Below are positions 1 through 8,198 of a stretch of DNA of 64,000 bases, in pieces. Made by a program: the position numbers and the translations under genes. How positions within the stretch are numbered: position 1 is the stretch's first letter; every line of letters starts with the position of its first letter. The notes beneath the pieces were generated by a model that worked only from the letters and a program-made list of their open reading frames with translations, ran no database searches and had not been told where the DNA came from. Source of the DNA: Acidobacteriota bacterium. Its GTDB lineage: Bacteria; Acidobacteriota; Vicinamibacteria; Vicinamibacterales; UBA8438. The DNA lies in the NCBI GenBank assembly GCA_011523845.1, contig WTFV01000262.1:1-64000 (forward strand), in the 5' to 3' direction.

Positions 1-337
1 GGGATTGTCCGGATCCTGCCGATCGCGCCAGCTCGGGAACTTGCCGAAGGCCCTGTGGAACCCGACGGCGCCGGCGTCGGGCCGCGTTCCGATCTCGCGT
101 TCCTCGCACAGCCGCTGGTTCTCCCGGCGCAGCCGACGAATCTCCTCATGTTCCTCGGTACGCAGGCCGTCGGTGCGCTTACCAGCGTCGCGGTCAGCCT
201 GCGCGACCCAGTTGCGTATCGCCTCGGCCGACGGCTCGAACTCCCGAGCCAGCTCTCCCGGTGTACGTCCGGACCGAACCAGCTCGACCATCTGCTTGTC
301 GGAATGCCGCCGGGTACGGCGGTCTTGACTTCGGCAT
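1..337 (-). pseudogene. IS3-family transposase OrfA remnant, frameshifted and cut by the window edge
   Basis: Reading leftwards from an ATG at 337, the first dozen codons give an OrfA-like start (MPKSRPPYPAAF). The frame then breaks near 305-325, and the adjacent frame carries the typical helix-turn-helix OrfA core: MVELVRSGRTPGELAREFE, then AEAIRNWVAQADRD and a leucine/arginine-rich helix (EEIRRLRRENQRL). In intact IS3/IS911-type elements this protein binds the terminal repeats and is joined to OrfB by programmed frameshifting. Here the shift lies far upstream of the usual slip site, and the sequence after about residue 85 no longer looks like OrfA, so the gene is decayed. No OrfB and no terminal inverted repeat is visible. 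A GGAGGAG run precedes the ATG. Confidence 0.7.
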
Positions 338-439
338 CGTGGACTCCTCCTCCTCGCCAAGAGGATAGGTGTCCAACGCGGCCCCGGGGAGGCGGCCGGC
401 CACGGGAGTCGAAGACCGCCTTCCTTGCAATACTCGCGC

Positions 440-1500
440 TCAAAGCCTGCACCCGAGCAAGATGTCATCTATGGTTGCCCGCCCGTACGACGCTTCCACC
501 GTATAGTCGCCGGTTTGCCCGGGCGAAGCGATTTGAACGACAAAACGATCCCAACCCCAATTCGGATAATTCAGTGTGATAACAAAGTCACGCCCCGAGC
601 TCTGACATATGAACCCGCTTTCTCGATACAGGAGTCCTTCAAGCGCTCCAATATCTCCGTGTACGCGGATGCGCAGTGCCCCCTGTCTGAAGGGAGCGTT
701 GGCACACCCACCATCGTCACACCCGATCGCTATGTGGAATGCGTCATGGTCAAGATCGTGATTCAGGACGCCGGTCCTGCTCTCAACGGTTCCCGCGACA
801 TAGTCGGAAAAGGGTGAGAGACGCAAGTCAAAGTCCAATGGACCCGCGAAAGCGGCCTGCACGTTGTCGACGTAGTCGTCGGATCTGGCCGCCGCCTCTT
901 CCTCCGCCGCCAGCAGAATTCCCGCCGCTTCAACCTCGCGCGCGGCAGCCACGGCGGCCGCCGCCTGCGCCTCCACCAAGGCTCTCGCCGCTTCCTCCTC
1001 ACGCGCGGCGGCCTCCGCAGCCAGACGCTCCCAATGCCGCGCTTCGTCGCTCAAGGTAAGCATATTGGCCGCGTCTTCCAGCTCCATGAAGTGCTCCGCC
1101 TTGATTCCTGTACCTGCCGCCAACGCCGGGTTGGTCCACCCGGGTGGCGTTCGTTGACACGTCCCGTATGCCTCGGTCAACGCCGTTCGCGCTTCGGTGA
1201 CGTGCTCCGCCTTGACGGGGGTGACTCCGGGAACGATGAGCGGGTCGGTCCAGGTCGACCGCGAGAGTCCGCACGCCACGCGCGCGGCGTCGATTCCGTC
1301 CCGGAGATCGGTCAAATGGACGGCCTTGATGATCCCACCGGCGCCGGGCATGCCGCCGGGACGGTCGTCGACGCGGTTGTTCACGGTGTCGGTGATGTCG
1401 CTGGTGGCGGCACGGAGCGCACGGGCCGGCTGCAGATAGTCACGGGAATCGTCGGGGACGTGCGCACGACCGCCGTCGGGGAACTCACGAACGCCCAAAC
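440..1500 (-). pseudogene. C-terminal fragment of a secreted protein with IRAVH-type repeats and a PPC-like domain
   Basis: In this frame three copies of a roughly 35-45 residue motif follow each other (cores IKAVHLTDLR, VKAEHVTEAR, IKAEHFMELE), separated by W-T-D/N-P turns. An Ala/Glu-rich helix (about 45 residues) follows. Then comes a beta-rich domain of about 120 residues resembling bacterial pre-peptidase C-terminal domains (SDYVAGTVESRTG near its start, GDYTVEASYG near its end) with paired cysteines. No start codon with a signal peptide is present. Coding character begins near 1500, exactly where the overlapping transporter fragment loses its own character, so the N-terminus was lost in a deletion. 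An internal ATG at 1351 could allow a 303-residue product. The same repeat occurs in the metallopeptidase at 59533-60903 and the subtilase at 61641-63899. Confidence 0.6.
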
Positions 1501-2184
1501 GCAGACCGCGCGGTCCGCGACCGGCGCGACCGTCATGGCGTCGGCGTTGCGGATGGCCGCGTCGGCCGCGTTCAGCGCCTCCACCCCGGTCCGGTTCGCC
1601 TCGGTCAGCCCCTTCCGCGTGGCCCGGTCGTTCAGCACCGCGAGGCCGAACAGCAGCGCCGCGCCGAACAGCCCGATCCAGCCCAGCAGCGGGTGGATGA
1701 AGAAGACGATGGCCAGGAACACCGGCGTCCAGGGCGCGTCGAACAGCGGCATGATGCCGGCGCCCCCGAGGTAGCCGCGCAGCGTCGCGAGGTCGCGCAA
1801 CCCCTGCGCCGAGACGGCGCCCCCCGCCCGCCGCGCCTCGGCCACCGCGCCGGCCAGCACCGGGCGCCCGAGCTCGCGGTCGAGCCACACGCCGGCCCGC
1901 GCCAGGATCCGCAGGCGCACCGCGTCGAGCAGGCCGAAGGTGGCCAGGCCGATCAGCGCCATCGCGCTCAGCGCCAGCAGGGTGTCGACGTTGCCAGTGG
2001 TGAGCACCCGGTCGTAGACCTGCAGCATGTAGAGCGGCACGACGAGAAGCAGCAGGTTGACGCAGGCGCTGAACAGCGCGACGGCGACCAGGACGCGGCG
2101 GCACGCCGCGAGCGCCGCGGCGAGGGGATTGACGGCGGTGGCTTGCAAGGACGTACCGATACGGTAAACGGGTAATGTTACCAC
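1381..2184 (-). pseudogene. Truncated type I secretion ABC transporter (PrtD-like) membrane domain
   Basis: The first roughly 215 residues match the transmembrane half of PrtD/HlyB-type export ATPases: VNLLLLVVPLYMLQVYDRVL, then the conserved LRDLATLRGYL and APWTPVFLAIVFF segments, ending at AIRNADAMTV. In the family a further 350 residues should follow, with the rest of the membrane domain and the Walker A, signature and Walker B motifs; all are missing. After AMTV the frame turns into unrelated sequence and stops at 1381, while a neighbouring frame picks up a secreted-protein fragment. The protein cannot hydrolyse ATP. A membrane-fusion partner (HlyD type) survives at 20032-21408, but no complete ABC subunit is in the window. 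The start is uncertain (GTG at 2184, or a downstream TTG). Confidence 0.75.
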
Positions 2185-2231
2185 GCGGCGGGGGCGGCCA
2201 CGTGCGCGGCGGGGGGTGCTACGATGCTCGC

Positions 2232-2495
2232 ATGCTCGTGACCGGCTCGTTCATCGCTGCGGCGGCCGCGCCACCCATCACCATCCAGTTGCCGACCGCG
2301 ACCACGGTGGTGCTCAGCATCATCGCCGGCCTGCTTGCCGTGATCGCGTACTTCCTGAACCGCGAACTGAAGAACAACGATCAGGCGCACCGGGAGCTGC
2401 GGGCGGACGTCGAGACGGTCGAGTCGGACGTCGAGAAGTTGCTGGCGGGCGACGTCGCGTGGGTGCGGGCACTGCTCGACCGTACCCCGCGGTGA
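2232..2495 (+). CDS. Small membrane protein, one transmembrane helix plus charged tail
   Basis: This is an 87-residue protein with an Ala/Pro-rich N-terminus (AAAAAPPITIQLP), one hydrophobic segment (about residues 25-43, VVLSIIAGLLAVIAYFL) and a charged helical tail (NNDQAHRELRADVETVESDVEKLL). It is clearly paralogous to the 78-residue protein at 39850-40086, which shares AAAAAPPITI, the helix and the NND-AH-ELR-DV pattern. The family is not one I can name. The layout (short periplasmic or lumenal end, one helix, cytoplasmic coiled coil) recalls XhlA or DUF1640-type proteins. It lies alone, divergent from the broken transporter. The ATG at 2232 is chosen because the paralogue starts at the same point. 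Confidence 0.6.
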   Translation: MLVTGSFIAAAAAPPITIQLPTATTVVLSIIAGLLAVIAYFLNRELKNNDQAHRELRADVETVESDVEKLLAGDVAWVRALLDRTPR

Positions 2496-2515
2496 ACCTG
2501 CCCGGATCGCTCACG

Positions 2516-2551
2516 TCACCCGGAGCATCTGCTACGAGTTTCTCCGGGTGA
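2516..2551. terminator. Inverted repeat downstream of the small membrane protein
   Basis: TCACCCGGAG at 2516-2525 and CTCCGGGTGA at 2542-2551 form a perfect 10-bp stem with a 16-nt loop, starting 21 bp after the stop codon at 2495. There is no T-run after it, so it is at best a weak or factor-assisted terminator. An operator is the alternative. Confidence 0.35.
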
Positions 2552-3103
2552 TCACCTACGCCCGCACCCCGATGACGGGGGCGGTCGGTGGCGGGTCCAA
2601 GACATCGTGACCGGTGCCGGCGGGAAGCGGCCCGGTGCCCTAGAGAGGATTGAGGCCATGACGGCCGAGAACGGCCGAGAACGGCCTGAGGTACAATTCC
2701 TCCATGCACGAGGCTGCCCACCCAGTTCGCCAAGCGCATCGCCATGGAGCTGGCCTTGAACTCGCGTCAGCGCGAGCAACCCTGTTCGCCCTCGTCAGCC
2801 GCCGGGGCATCCCGCAAGACGTCGGTCGGGCGTCCAAGTACCAGGTTCCCGCGGTCGCCCCCGGGACAACAGGCGGATGGGAGCGCCGAACGATGATGTC
2901 ATCGGCGGCATCTGAGGCAGCCTCGCCGGATCCAGTTGACACCAGGAGTTCATTGGTGTCAGGATGCGCCGTGCAAAAAGGGGATAGCCACATGGAAGGT
3001 ACCGGATTGGTCATCTGACCAGCCCGCAACTCCAGCGGTGTTTGAGGGGATGGGATTCCCATCCCCCGCATCCCAGCTAGAGCGCCCTCTCCAGCCCCCT
3101 CTG
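2552..3103. other. Intergenic stretch with no supported gene
   Basis: No reading frame here has a recognisable family, ribosome-binding site or convincing amino-acid composition. A short tandem run of the 10-mer CGGCCGAGAA lies at about 2660-2690. Base composition is slightly lower in GC than in the neighbouring genes, which would suit decayed mobile-element sequence, but nothing identifiable remains. Confidence 0.4.
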
Positions 3104-3667
3104 ATGTTCCCTGAAGAAGTCGACCCGGGCACTGCGATTCTCGTTTCGGCGTTTGTCGCGTTGCTCGTCGGGCTGGCCAGTATCCGACAACAGCGGCGCA
3201 TCGCCGCTCGTCGTGCAGCACTCCAACTCATCCTTGAGCGCCAGATTCACGATCACTCCTGGGAGAGAACCTGCCGAAGGGCGCGAACGATCCTCAAGGA
3301 ACGAAAACGCTGGGAACCCCTTATCCCCCTCAGTGACGCACCCCCTGAGTCGATCGAAGCGAGCGCCCTCCAGGACGATCTCGCCGCCGTTCAGGTCTTT
3401 CTGGACCATCACGAGCTCGTGGCCATCGCGATCCGAAAGAGGATCGTCGACAAGGCGCTCTACGCGATGTGGGCGCGGACGGTGTACGTCGACCACTGGA
3501 ACACCGCTGAGGCCTTCGTCGGGAAGTGGCGCACGGCGACCGGGCGGCTGAAGGCAATCCGCGAGTTCGAGGCGCAAGCCGACGACTGGCGTGAACGTGG
3601 CTTCCTCGCTCGGCTCAGGTGGCGGCTCATGCCCGCTCGACGCTCGACGAGCCGCGGGCGAAGTTGA
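3104..3667 (+). CDS. DUF4760-like membrane-anchored protein
   Basis: This 187-residue protein begins with a hydrophobic helix (about residues 8-27, GTAILVSAFVALLVGLASI) followed by a basic stop-transfer and a long helical domain. The segment FLDHHELVAIAIRKRIVDKALYAMWARTVYV is arranged as in DUF4760 proteins, where a helix carrying E-x-V-A-I-x-I precedes a D-x-x-x-Y motif. The function of that family is unknown. The ATG at 3104 is preferred because it puts the helix at the N-terminus; longer in-frame extensions upstream have poor composition. The gene is convergent with the DUF2490 gene, 55 bp away. Confidence 0.5.
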   Translation: MFPEEVDPGTAILVSAFVALLVGLASIRQQRRIAARRAALQLILERQIHDHSWERTCRRARTILKERKRWEPLIPLSDAPPESIEASALQDDLAAVQVFLDHHELVAIAIRKRIVDKALYAMWARTVYVDHWNTAEAFVGKWRTATGRLKAIREFEAQADDWRERGFLARLRWRLMPARRSTSRGRS

Positions 3668-3722
3668 TGCACGGAAGCCGTTTGTCTATCGGGCAACCGC
3701 GGCAGCGGCCGGCCAGCCAAAT

Positions 3723-4430
3723 TCAGAAGGATGCGTGGAGACTGATCTGGATCTGCCCCTTCGAGCCGCCCGGCACCGTCTGGATCATGTAGCCGGCCTG
3801 GACCTGGGACCGGTCGCTGACCCCGAAGCCCAGTGCCGTGTAGAACCGGTTGCGGTCGAAGCGCTCCACGGTCCTGCCCCGCCCGATTTCGAGCTCCCCG
3901 TTTATGAAGACCTCGTTGTACAGCGCCAGGTAGATCGACCCGTTGCCGGTCCCGCGTCCATTCAGCGCGACGTCGCCGAACAGGGCGTAGCGAAACCGTG
4001 TCCGGAAGTCGTGGCCGTCGACCCAGCGCTGTTCGTACCGGTAGCGGTGGCGCAGGGAAACGACCCGTCCCAGGGACTGGCGAACCAACGCCTCCTGATA
4101 CACGCGTCGCTCCGCGCTGGTCTCGTCGCTGTCGCCGAAGGCGCCGCTCGTGATGTGCGCCCCGCCACCGGTCAGCAGCACGGGGGATTCGGGCAGGGCG
4201 TAGGTCAGGCCACCCCGGATCAGCAACTGCTCCAGGTCGGTTCCCGGATTCCAGTTGCGGTGCTGCACGTCGCCCTGCAATCCCACCTGCGAGTCGTCGA
4301 AGCGAGTCGACCAGAACAGCATGTACCAGGCGCCGAGCTGGTCCCAGTCGACGGGCGTCTGGGCCGGGGCCGCACGGGGCGACAGCATCGCGCCGGCGAG
4401 AACGAGGGCGCCGATCAACGCGCGCGGCAT
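3723..4430 (-). CDS. DUF2490-family outer-membrane beta-barrel protein
   Basis: The 235-residue product starts with a signal peptide (MPRALIGALVLAGAMLSPRAAPAQ) and is otherwise built of alternating aromatic/polar beta strands (WYMLFWSTRF, RFRYALFGDVAL, GSIYLALYNEVFI) ending in a terminal aromatic, HASF. This is the layout of DUF2490 proteins, predicted small outer-membrane barrels. The end motif (F--N R-Y-ALG--V----QVQAGYM) is typical of the family. It starts 4 bp after the stop of the carbonic anhydrase, so the two are almost certainly co-transcribed and probably translationally coupled. What a barrel would do for a periplasmic carbonic anhydrase is not known. Confidence 0.75.
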   Translation of the reverse strand: MPRALIGALVLAGAMLSPRAAPAQTPVDWDQLGAWYMLFWSTRFDDSQVGLQGDVQHRNWNPGTDLEQLLIRGGLTYALPESPVLLTGGGAHITSGAFGDSDETSAERRVYQEALVRQSLGRVVSLRHRYRYEQRWVDGHDFRTRFRYALFGDVALNGRGTGNGSIYLALYNEVFINGELEIGRGRTVERFDRNRFYTALGFGVSDRSQVQAGYMIQTVPGGSKGQIQISLHASF

Positions 4431-4434
4431 GGGA

Positions 4435-5226
4435 TCAGATGAAGCGCACGACGCCGGTGGAGACGTCATACATCCCGCCCACGATGCGGATCGCTCGTTC
4501 CTGCTCCATCGTGGCCAGCACGGCGCTGTCTCGGCGAATCTCCGCGATCACCATGCGCACGTTCTCTTCGGCGACGCCGTCGACGTAGCCGGCGTTGTCG
4601 ACGTCGCGCTCGCCCTCGATCGCCTCCACGGCGGGGTCGATCTTCTGCACGAGCTGCGTGAGATTGCCGAGCCGGGCGCTGCTGATGGCCCCCTTCACGG
4701 CGCCGCACGAGGTGTGACCGAGGACGACCACGAGCTTCGACCCGGCGAGTCGACAGGCGAATTCCATGCTGCCGAGCAACTCGGTGTTCACGATGTTGCC
4801 GGCGACCCTGGCCGAAAAGATGTCCCCGATCCCCTGATCGAAGACCGTCTCGATGGGAACTCGGGAATCGATGCACCCGAGCACGACGGCAAACGGGTAC
4901 TGCGCGGCGGCGGTCGCTCGAATCTGACCGCCGTAGTCGCGACGGGCAGGAGTCCCGGCGACGAATCTCGCGTTGCCGTCGGCAAGCAGCGCGAGGGCGG
5001 CGTCGGGCGTGACGGCAGCCTGCGACGCGGCATCCTGGGCCGGCACGAGCTCCTGGTCGACCGGCGCCTCGACGGGCGCCGAGTCGGCCGAGGGCCGAGA
5101 CGCGGCGCATCCGGCCAGGGCCAGTCCGGCGGCCGACAGGCCGAGACGCCGTCCGAAGGTTCGGCGCGACGTTGGCAGCGTGCTCGAGGCGCCGGCAGCG
5201 GGCACGGGTGCGATCCGGTTGAACAT
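4435..5226 (-). CDS. Beta-class carbonic anhydrase with Tat/lipoprotein signal
   Basis: This 263-residue enzyme should interconvert CO2 and bicarbonate. It shows the beta-class zinc site: CIDSRVP (Cys, catalytic Asp-Arg pair) and, about 55 residues later, GHTSCGAV (His and Cys ligands). The N-terminus is unusual: a twin-arginine-like SRRTFGRR is followed by a hydrophobic stretch ending in LALAGC, a lipobox. Most bacterial beta-CAs are cytoplasmic. Here a folded, metal-loaded enzyme is predicted to be exported by Tat and lipid-anchored. The ATG at 5226 is preceded by GAGGAG at good spacing. The DUF2490 gene follows after 4 bp. Confidence 0.92.
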   Translation of the reverse strand: MFNRIAPVPAAGASSTLPTSRRTFGRRLGLSAAGLALAGCAASRPSADSAPVEAPVDQELVPAQDAASQAAVTPDAALALLADGNARFVAGTPARRDYGGQIRATAAAQYPFAVVLGCIDSRVPIETVFDQGIGDIFSARVAGNIVNTELLGSMEFACRLAGSKLVVVLGHTSCGAVKGAISSARLGNLTQLVQKIDPAVEAIEGERDVDNAGYVDGVAEENVRMVIAEIRRDSAVLATMEQERAIRIVGGMYDVSTGVVRFI

Positions 5227-5418
5227 CTCGTTTTCTCCTCGTTCGGCCGTCCAGAGCCAAGCTACCTGATCCAGCCCGATCCAGCCCTCGCTCATCGCTC
5301 CGACTCTAACTCCCCTGCCCGGAATGTACACTCCGGGTATGGTATCAATCTTCGCGCCGACGAGGAGACAGTGATCCTGGAACAGGCGGGAGATGAGATC
5401 CTCTGGTGAAAGGACGTG

Positions 5419-5652
5419 ATGTTCGACACGCTCAGCGTCGCCCGAGAGTTGACAGCGACCGGAATGCAGCGAGAGCTGGCGGACGCGATCGGGCGCGCGG
5501 CCGTGCACGGTGACCACGTGACACCGGAGATCCTCCGGGAAACGTTGCGTGCAGAGACGGCCGCCCTCGAACTCCGCCTGATCAAGTGGATCATCGGGAC
5601 GGGAGTCGCCGTCACCGGCGCCGTGGTTGGTCTGCTCAGGCTGCTCGACTGA
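5419..5652 (+). CDS. DUF1640-like small coiled-coil membrane protein
   Basis: This is a 77-residue protein: a helical head (FDTLSVARELTATGMQRE), a charged coiled-coil portion (LRAETAALELRLIKW) and a C-terminal transmembrane helix (IIGTGVAVTGAVVGLL). The opening F-D-T-L and the order coil then helix match bacterial DUF1640 proteins, whose function is unknown. AAAGGA lies 4 nt before the ATG at 5419; a GTG three bases upstream is the alternative start. It is divergent from the carbonic anhydrase gene, with about 190 bp between them that hold no other gene. Confidence 0.55.
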   Translation: MFDTLSVARELTATGMQRELADAIGRAAVHGDHVTPEILRETLRAETAALELRLIKWIIGTGVAVTGAVVGLLRLLD

Positions 5653-5673
5653 AGGCTCACTCGACGGGTGAAG

Positions 5674-6897
5674 TCAGCCGCCCAGCAGCCCGGTCGCGAC
5701 GGCCTCGAGCAACTGCGTGCGCAGCGGCAGCAGCTTCTTCGACGTGTAGCGCTCGGCGATGCCCCGGCAGGCGCGGGCGCGCATCTGCGCCAGTGCTTCG
5801 TCGCCCCCCGCGGTGCGCTCCAGCACGTCGCAGACGCGGTCGGCCAGCGTGTCGCTGTCGAAGAAGTCGACCAGCAGCCCGTTGTCGCCGTCGGTCACCG
5901 CCTCGCGCACCGGCGGGGTGTTCGAGGCGACCAGGGCGCAGCCGGCGCACAACGCCTCGAGCGGCGACCACGAGAGCACGAACGGCACGGTCAGGTAGAC
6001 GTGCACGGACGAGGCCAGCAGCACCTCGCGATACCGGCTGCGCGGCAGCACGCCGGTGAAGTGCAGCCGCTCCGGGTCGAAGTCGAGCTCGCGCAGCGCC
6101 TTCTTCTTGTAGGTGTCGCCGGCGGGCAGCTTGCGCCCGTAGGCGACGCGGTCCGCGCCCACGATCACGACGTGCGCGCGCGGCCGGCGCTTCTGCACGG
6201 CGGCGAACGCGGCCATCGCCTGCGGGAAGCCGCGGTAGGGCTCCATGCCGCGGGTCACGTAGGTGACCAGCTCCTCGGCGTGGGACAGGTCCAGGCCGGG
6301 CAGCTTCAGCCGGTGCCCGGGCCGCGGCGCGAAGTAGTCGGCGTCGACCCCGTCGTGCTGCACGGTCAGCTTGCCGCGCAGCGCCGCCGGAAACTGCGCC
6401 GCCTGGAACCGGGTGGGCACGATGCCCCAGTCGCACGCCGCCCAGTCGAGCAGGATGGGGCCGTTGCTGGTGCGGACCGTGTGCAGGTCGTCCGCGGTCG
6501 CCGGCTGCAGGAAGCCCATGTCCGAGCCCGGCGTCCCGTAGTACCACTCGAAGTAGCCGACGTACTTCGCCCGCGGCCAGACGTCGCGGACGTACATCCC
6601 CGGTCCCATCCCGGCGTGGGCCATGACGACGTCGGGCGCGTAGCCCTCCTTCTTCAGCTTCCACGCGGCGCGGGCGAACGCCTGCCCGTTCAGGACCGCC
6701 TCCTCGGTGAAGCCGAGGTAGGGATGCTGCTTCTCGCCCACCTTGCGGTGCGGCTCGAAGCGGATCATGCGCAGCCACTTCGGCGGCTCGCCCTTCCACT
6801 GCGTGCCGAAGGCGACGTCGTGTCCGCGATCCTTCAGGAAGCGGGCGAGCGGGCCGAACTGGGACGGAAAGTTGTTGTGGAGAAACAGTACGCGCAT
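5674..6897 (-). CDS. Glycosyltransferase family 4
   Basis: A 407-residue cytoplasmic GT-B enzyme transferring a sugar from a nucleotide donor. The N-terminal Rossmann domain opens MRVLFLHNNFPSQFGPLARF, as in GT4 proteins annotated in exopolysaccharide loci. The C-terminal domain has TYVTRGMEPYRGFPQ and the E-x7-E-like donor-binding motif in SPLEALCAGCALVASNTPPVRE. The ATG at 6897 is chosen because MRVLFLHNN is the canonical family start; the longer frame upstream includes a duplicated non-coding sequence. The gene stands alone on this strand. The acceptor and donor cannot be predicted. Confidence 0.88.
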   Translation of the reverse strand: MRVLFLHNNFPSQFGPLARFLKDRGHDVAFGTQWKGEPPKWLRMIRFEPHRKVGEKQHPYLGFTEEAVLNGQAFARAAWKLKKEGYAPDVVMAHAGMGPGMYVRDVWPRAKYVGYFEWYYGTPGSDMGFLQPATADDLHTVRTSNGPILLDWAACDWGIVPTRFQAAQFPAALRGKLTVQHDGVDADYFAPRPGHRLKLPGLDLSHAEELVTYVTRGMEPYRGFPQAMAAFAAVQKRRPRAHVVIVGADRVAYGRKLPAGDTYKKKALRELDFDPERLHFTGVLPRSRYREVLLASSVHVYLTVPFVLSWSPLEALCAGCALVASNTPPVREAVTDGDNGLLVDFFDSDTLADRVCDVLERTAGGDEALAQMRARACRGIAERYTSKKLLPLRTQLLEAVATGLLGG

Positions 6898-6901
6898 GGA
6901 A

Positions 6902-7011
6902 ATCGCAGGCGTCGCGCGGCGCGTCCGCCGGGCCGACACGTATCACTCGACACAAACACGCGGCGGGCTTCCAGATCGCAGGCGTCGCGCGGCGCGTCCG
7001 CCGGGCCGACA
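6902..7011. repeat. 37-bp direct repeat, two copies 73 bp apart
   Basis: Positions 6902-6938 and 6975-7011 are identical over 37 bp (beginning ATCGCAGGCGTCGCG). They lie between the start of the GT4 gene and the next small gene, so the duplication copied the upstream leader of the glycosyltransferase. Confidence 0.9.
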
Positions 7012-7024
7012 GGCGTGCGCCGCG

Positions 7025-7198
7025 TCAGGACAGGAGCCGGACGAGCCACGTCGCGGCGACGACGACGATGCCGGCAACCAAAGTGCCGCTGCTCGCCAGC
7101 ACCCAGACCTTGAGCGCCTGGACATCTTCCTTCGTGGCCACATGCTCGAGCGTGGCCTCGATCCGCGCCAGTCTCTCTTCGTTCGTCGGCGTCGTCAT
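7025..7198 (-). CDS. 57-residue coiled-coil membrane protein
   Basis: The protein has a helical, charged head (NEERLARIEATLEHVATKED) and one C-terminal transmembrane helix (LVAGIVVVAATWLVRLL). The phrase ATKEDVQALK resembles the heptads of XhlA/DUF1640-like small proteins. GGAAGG lies about 8 nt before the ATG at 7198, which supports real translation. It ends just before the 37-bp duplication. Function unknown. It belongs to the group of tiny one-helix proteins found at 2232, 5419, 11372, 21456, 39850 and 61234. Confidence 0.55.
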   Translation of the reverse strand: MTTPTNEERLARIEATLEHVATKEDVQALKVWVLASSGTLVAGIVVVAATWLVRLLS

Positions 7199-7364
7199 CT
7201 TCAGCACCTTCCGCGGCGGCCGCTCCGGGGGTCCGGGTGGCTTGCTTCCATCATACCGCCATCCGCGTCGAGGGAGGGGCTGCCGTCCGGCGAGAAGGCA
7301 GCCTGTACCTACGTGATCATGCCGATGCGCGTGTAGCTCCCCGGCGGTGATGTATCCTTCGATC

Positions 7365-8195
7365 ATGGCGAGGTTCGCGGGCGCCTGGGCGGTTCTGGCC
7401 GCGGTGTTGCTCGCCGGCGCCGGGCGGTCTCTCGCCGCCGAGGACCTGCAGTTGCGCATCGACGGCGGACGGGTGACGCTGATCGCCTCCGGCGCCACGC
7501 TGGCCGACATCCTCGCCGAGTGGTCGCGGGTGGGCGACACGCGCTTCGTCGGCGCGGACGCCCTGGACGGCGGACCGCTGACCCTGCACCTGGTCGACGT
7601 CGCCGAGGCGCGGGCGCTCGGCCTGCTGCTGGAGGCGGCGCAGGGCTACGTGGCCGCGCCGCGCCGGGCGGCCGCGCCGGGGACGTCGCGCTACGACCGC
7701 GTCACCATCCTCGCCGGGGGGCGCGCCGGCGGCGGGGCGGCCGGGACGGCGGCGGCGGCGGCCCGCGGCGGCCCCACGGGCCCGAATCCCGCGCAACCCG
7801 CCGGCGGCGGGGCCGACCCCCTGGCGGCGGACCTGCAGGCGCAGCTCGAGCGCCTGCAGGGCGCCCTGGACGGGTCCGGCGGCGCGGCGGACGGCGGAAC
7901 GGGCGCGACCGGGAGCCTCGCGGGCGGCGCGGGCGCGGGCGCCCCGGAACCGAACGTCGCCCTCGATCACCTGCAGCACCTGCTCGGCGCCGCCGCGGCA
8001 CGCCAGGGGGGCACCGGCGGCGGCGACGGCGGGCGCACGCCGGACGCCGCCCCGCCCGGCCCCATCACCACCCCGTTCCCCGGCATGATCGTCGAGCCCG
8101 GCGAGGAGCCGCCGGCGCCTCGCGGGCGGCGGCGCGGGGGGCTGCGCGGGGCGATCCCCGATCCGTTCACGGTGGTCCCCGCGCCGTCGCGCTGA
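7365..8195 (+). CDS. Secreted protein with STN-like domain and Gly/Ala/Pro-rich tail
   Basis: The 276-residue product has a signal peptide (ARFAGAWAVLAAVLLAGAG...LAA). A domain of about 75 residues follows (LRIDGGRVTLIASGATLADIL, then VEALD-type and LHLVDVAEARALGLLL elements) laid out like the STN/secretin N-terminal short domain: a beta strand, a helix named by L-x-x-I-L and a second unit. The remaining 170 residues are low-complexity Gly/Ala/Pro. STN domains normally gate secretins or TonB receptors; here no channel follows. It opens the sugar operon, 3 bp before the epimerase gene. A start at 7350 is possible. Confidence 0.5.
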   Translation: MARFAGAWAVLAAVLLAGAGRSLAAEDLQLRIDGGRVTLIASGATLADILAEWSRVGDTRFVGADALDGGPLTLHLVDVAEARALGLLLEAAQGYVAAPRRAAAPGTSRYDRVTILAGGRAGGGAAGTAAAAARGGPTGPNPAQPAGGGADPLAADLQAQLERLQGALDGSGGAADGGTGATGSLAGGAGAGAPEPNVALDHLQHLLGAAAARQGGTGGGDGGRTPDAAPPGPITTPFPGMIVEPGEEPPAPRGRRRGGLRGAIPDPFTVVPAPSR

Positions 8196-8198
8196 CGC

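Noticed and set aside
1..430. Complete IS3 element at the left edge
   Set aside because: Only a frameshifted OrfA part is visible; no OrfB, no inverted repeats and no target duplication.
2704..3018. 104-codon open frame as a gene
   Set aside because: No ribosome-binding site, no recognisable motif, and a composition unlike the neighbouring genes.
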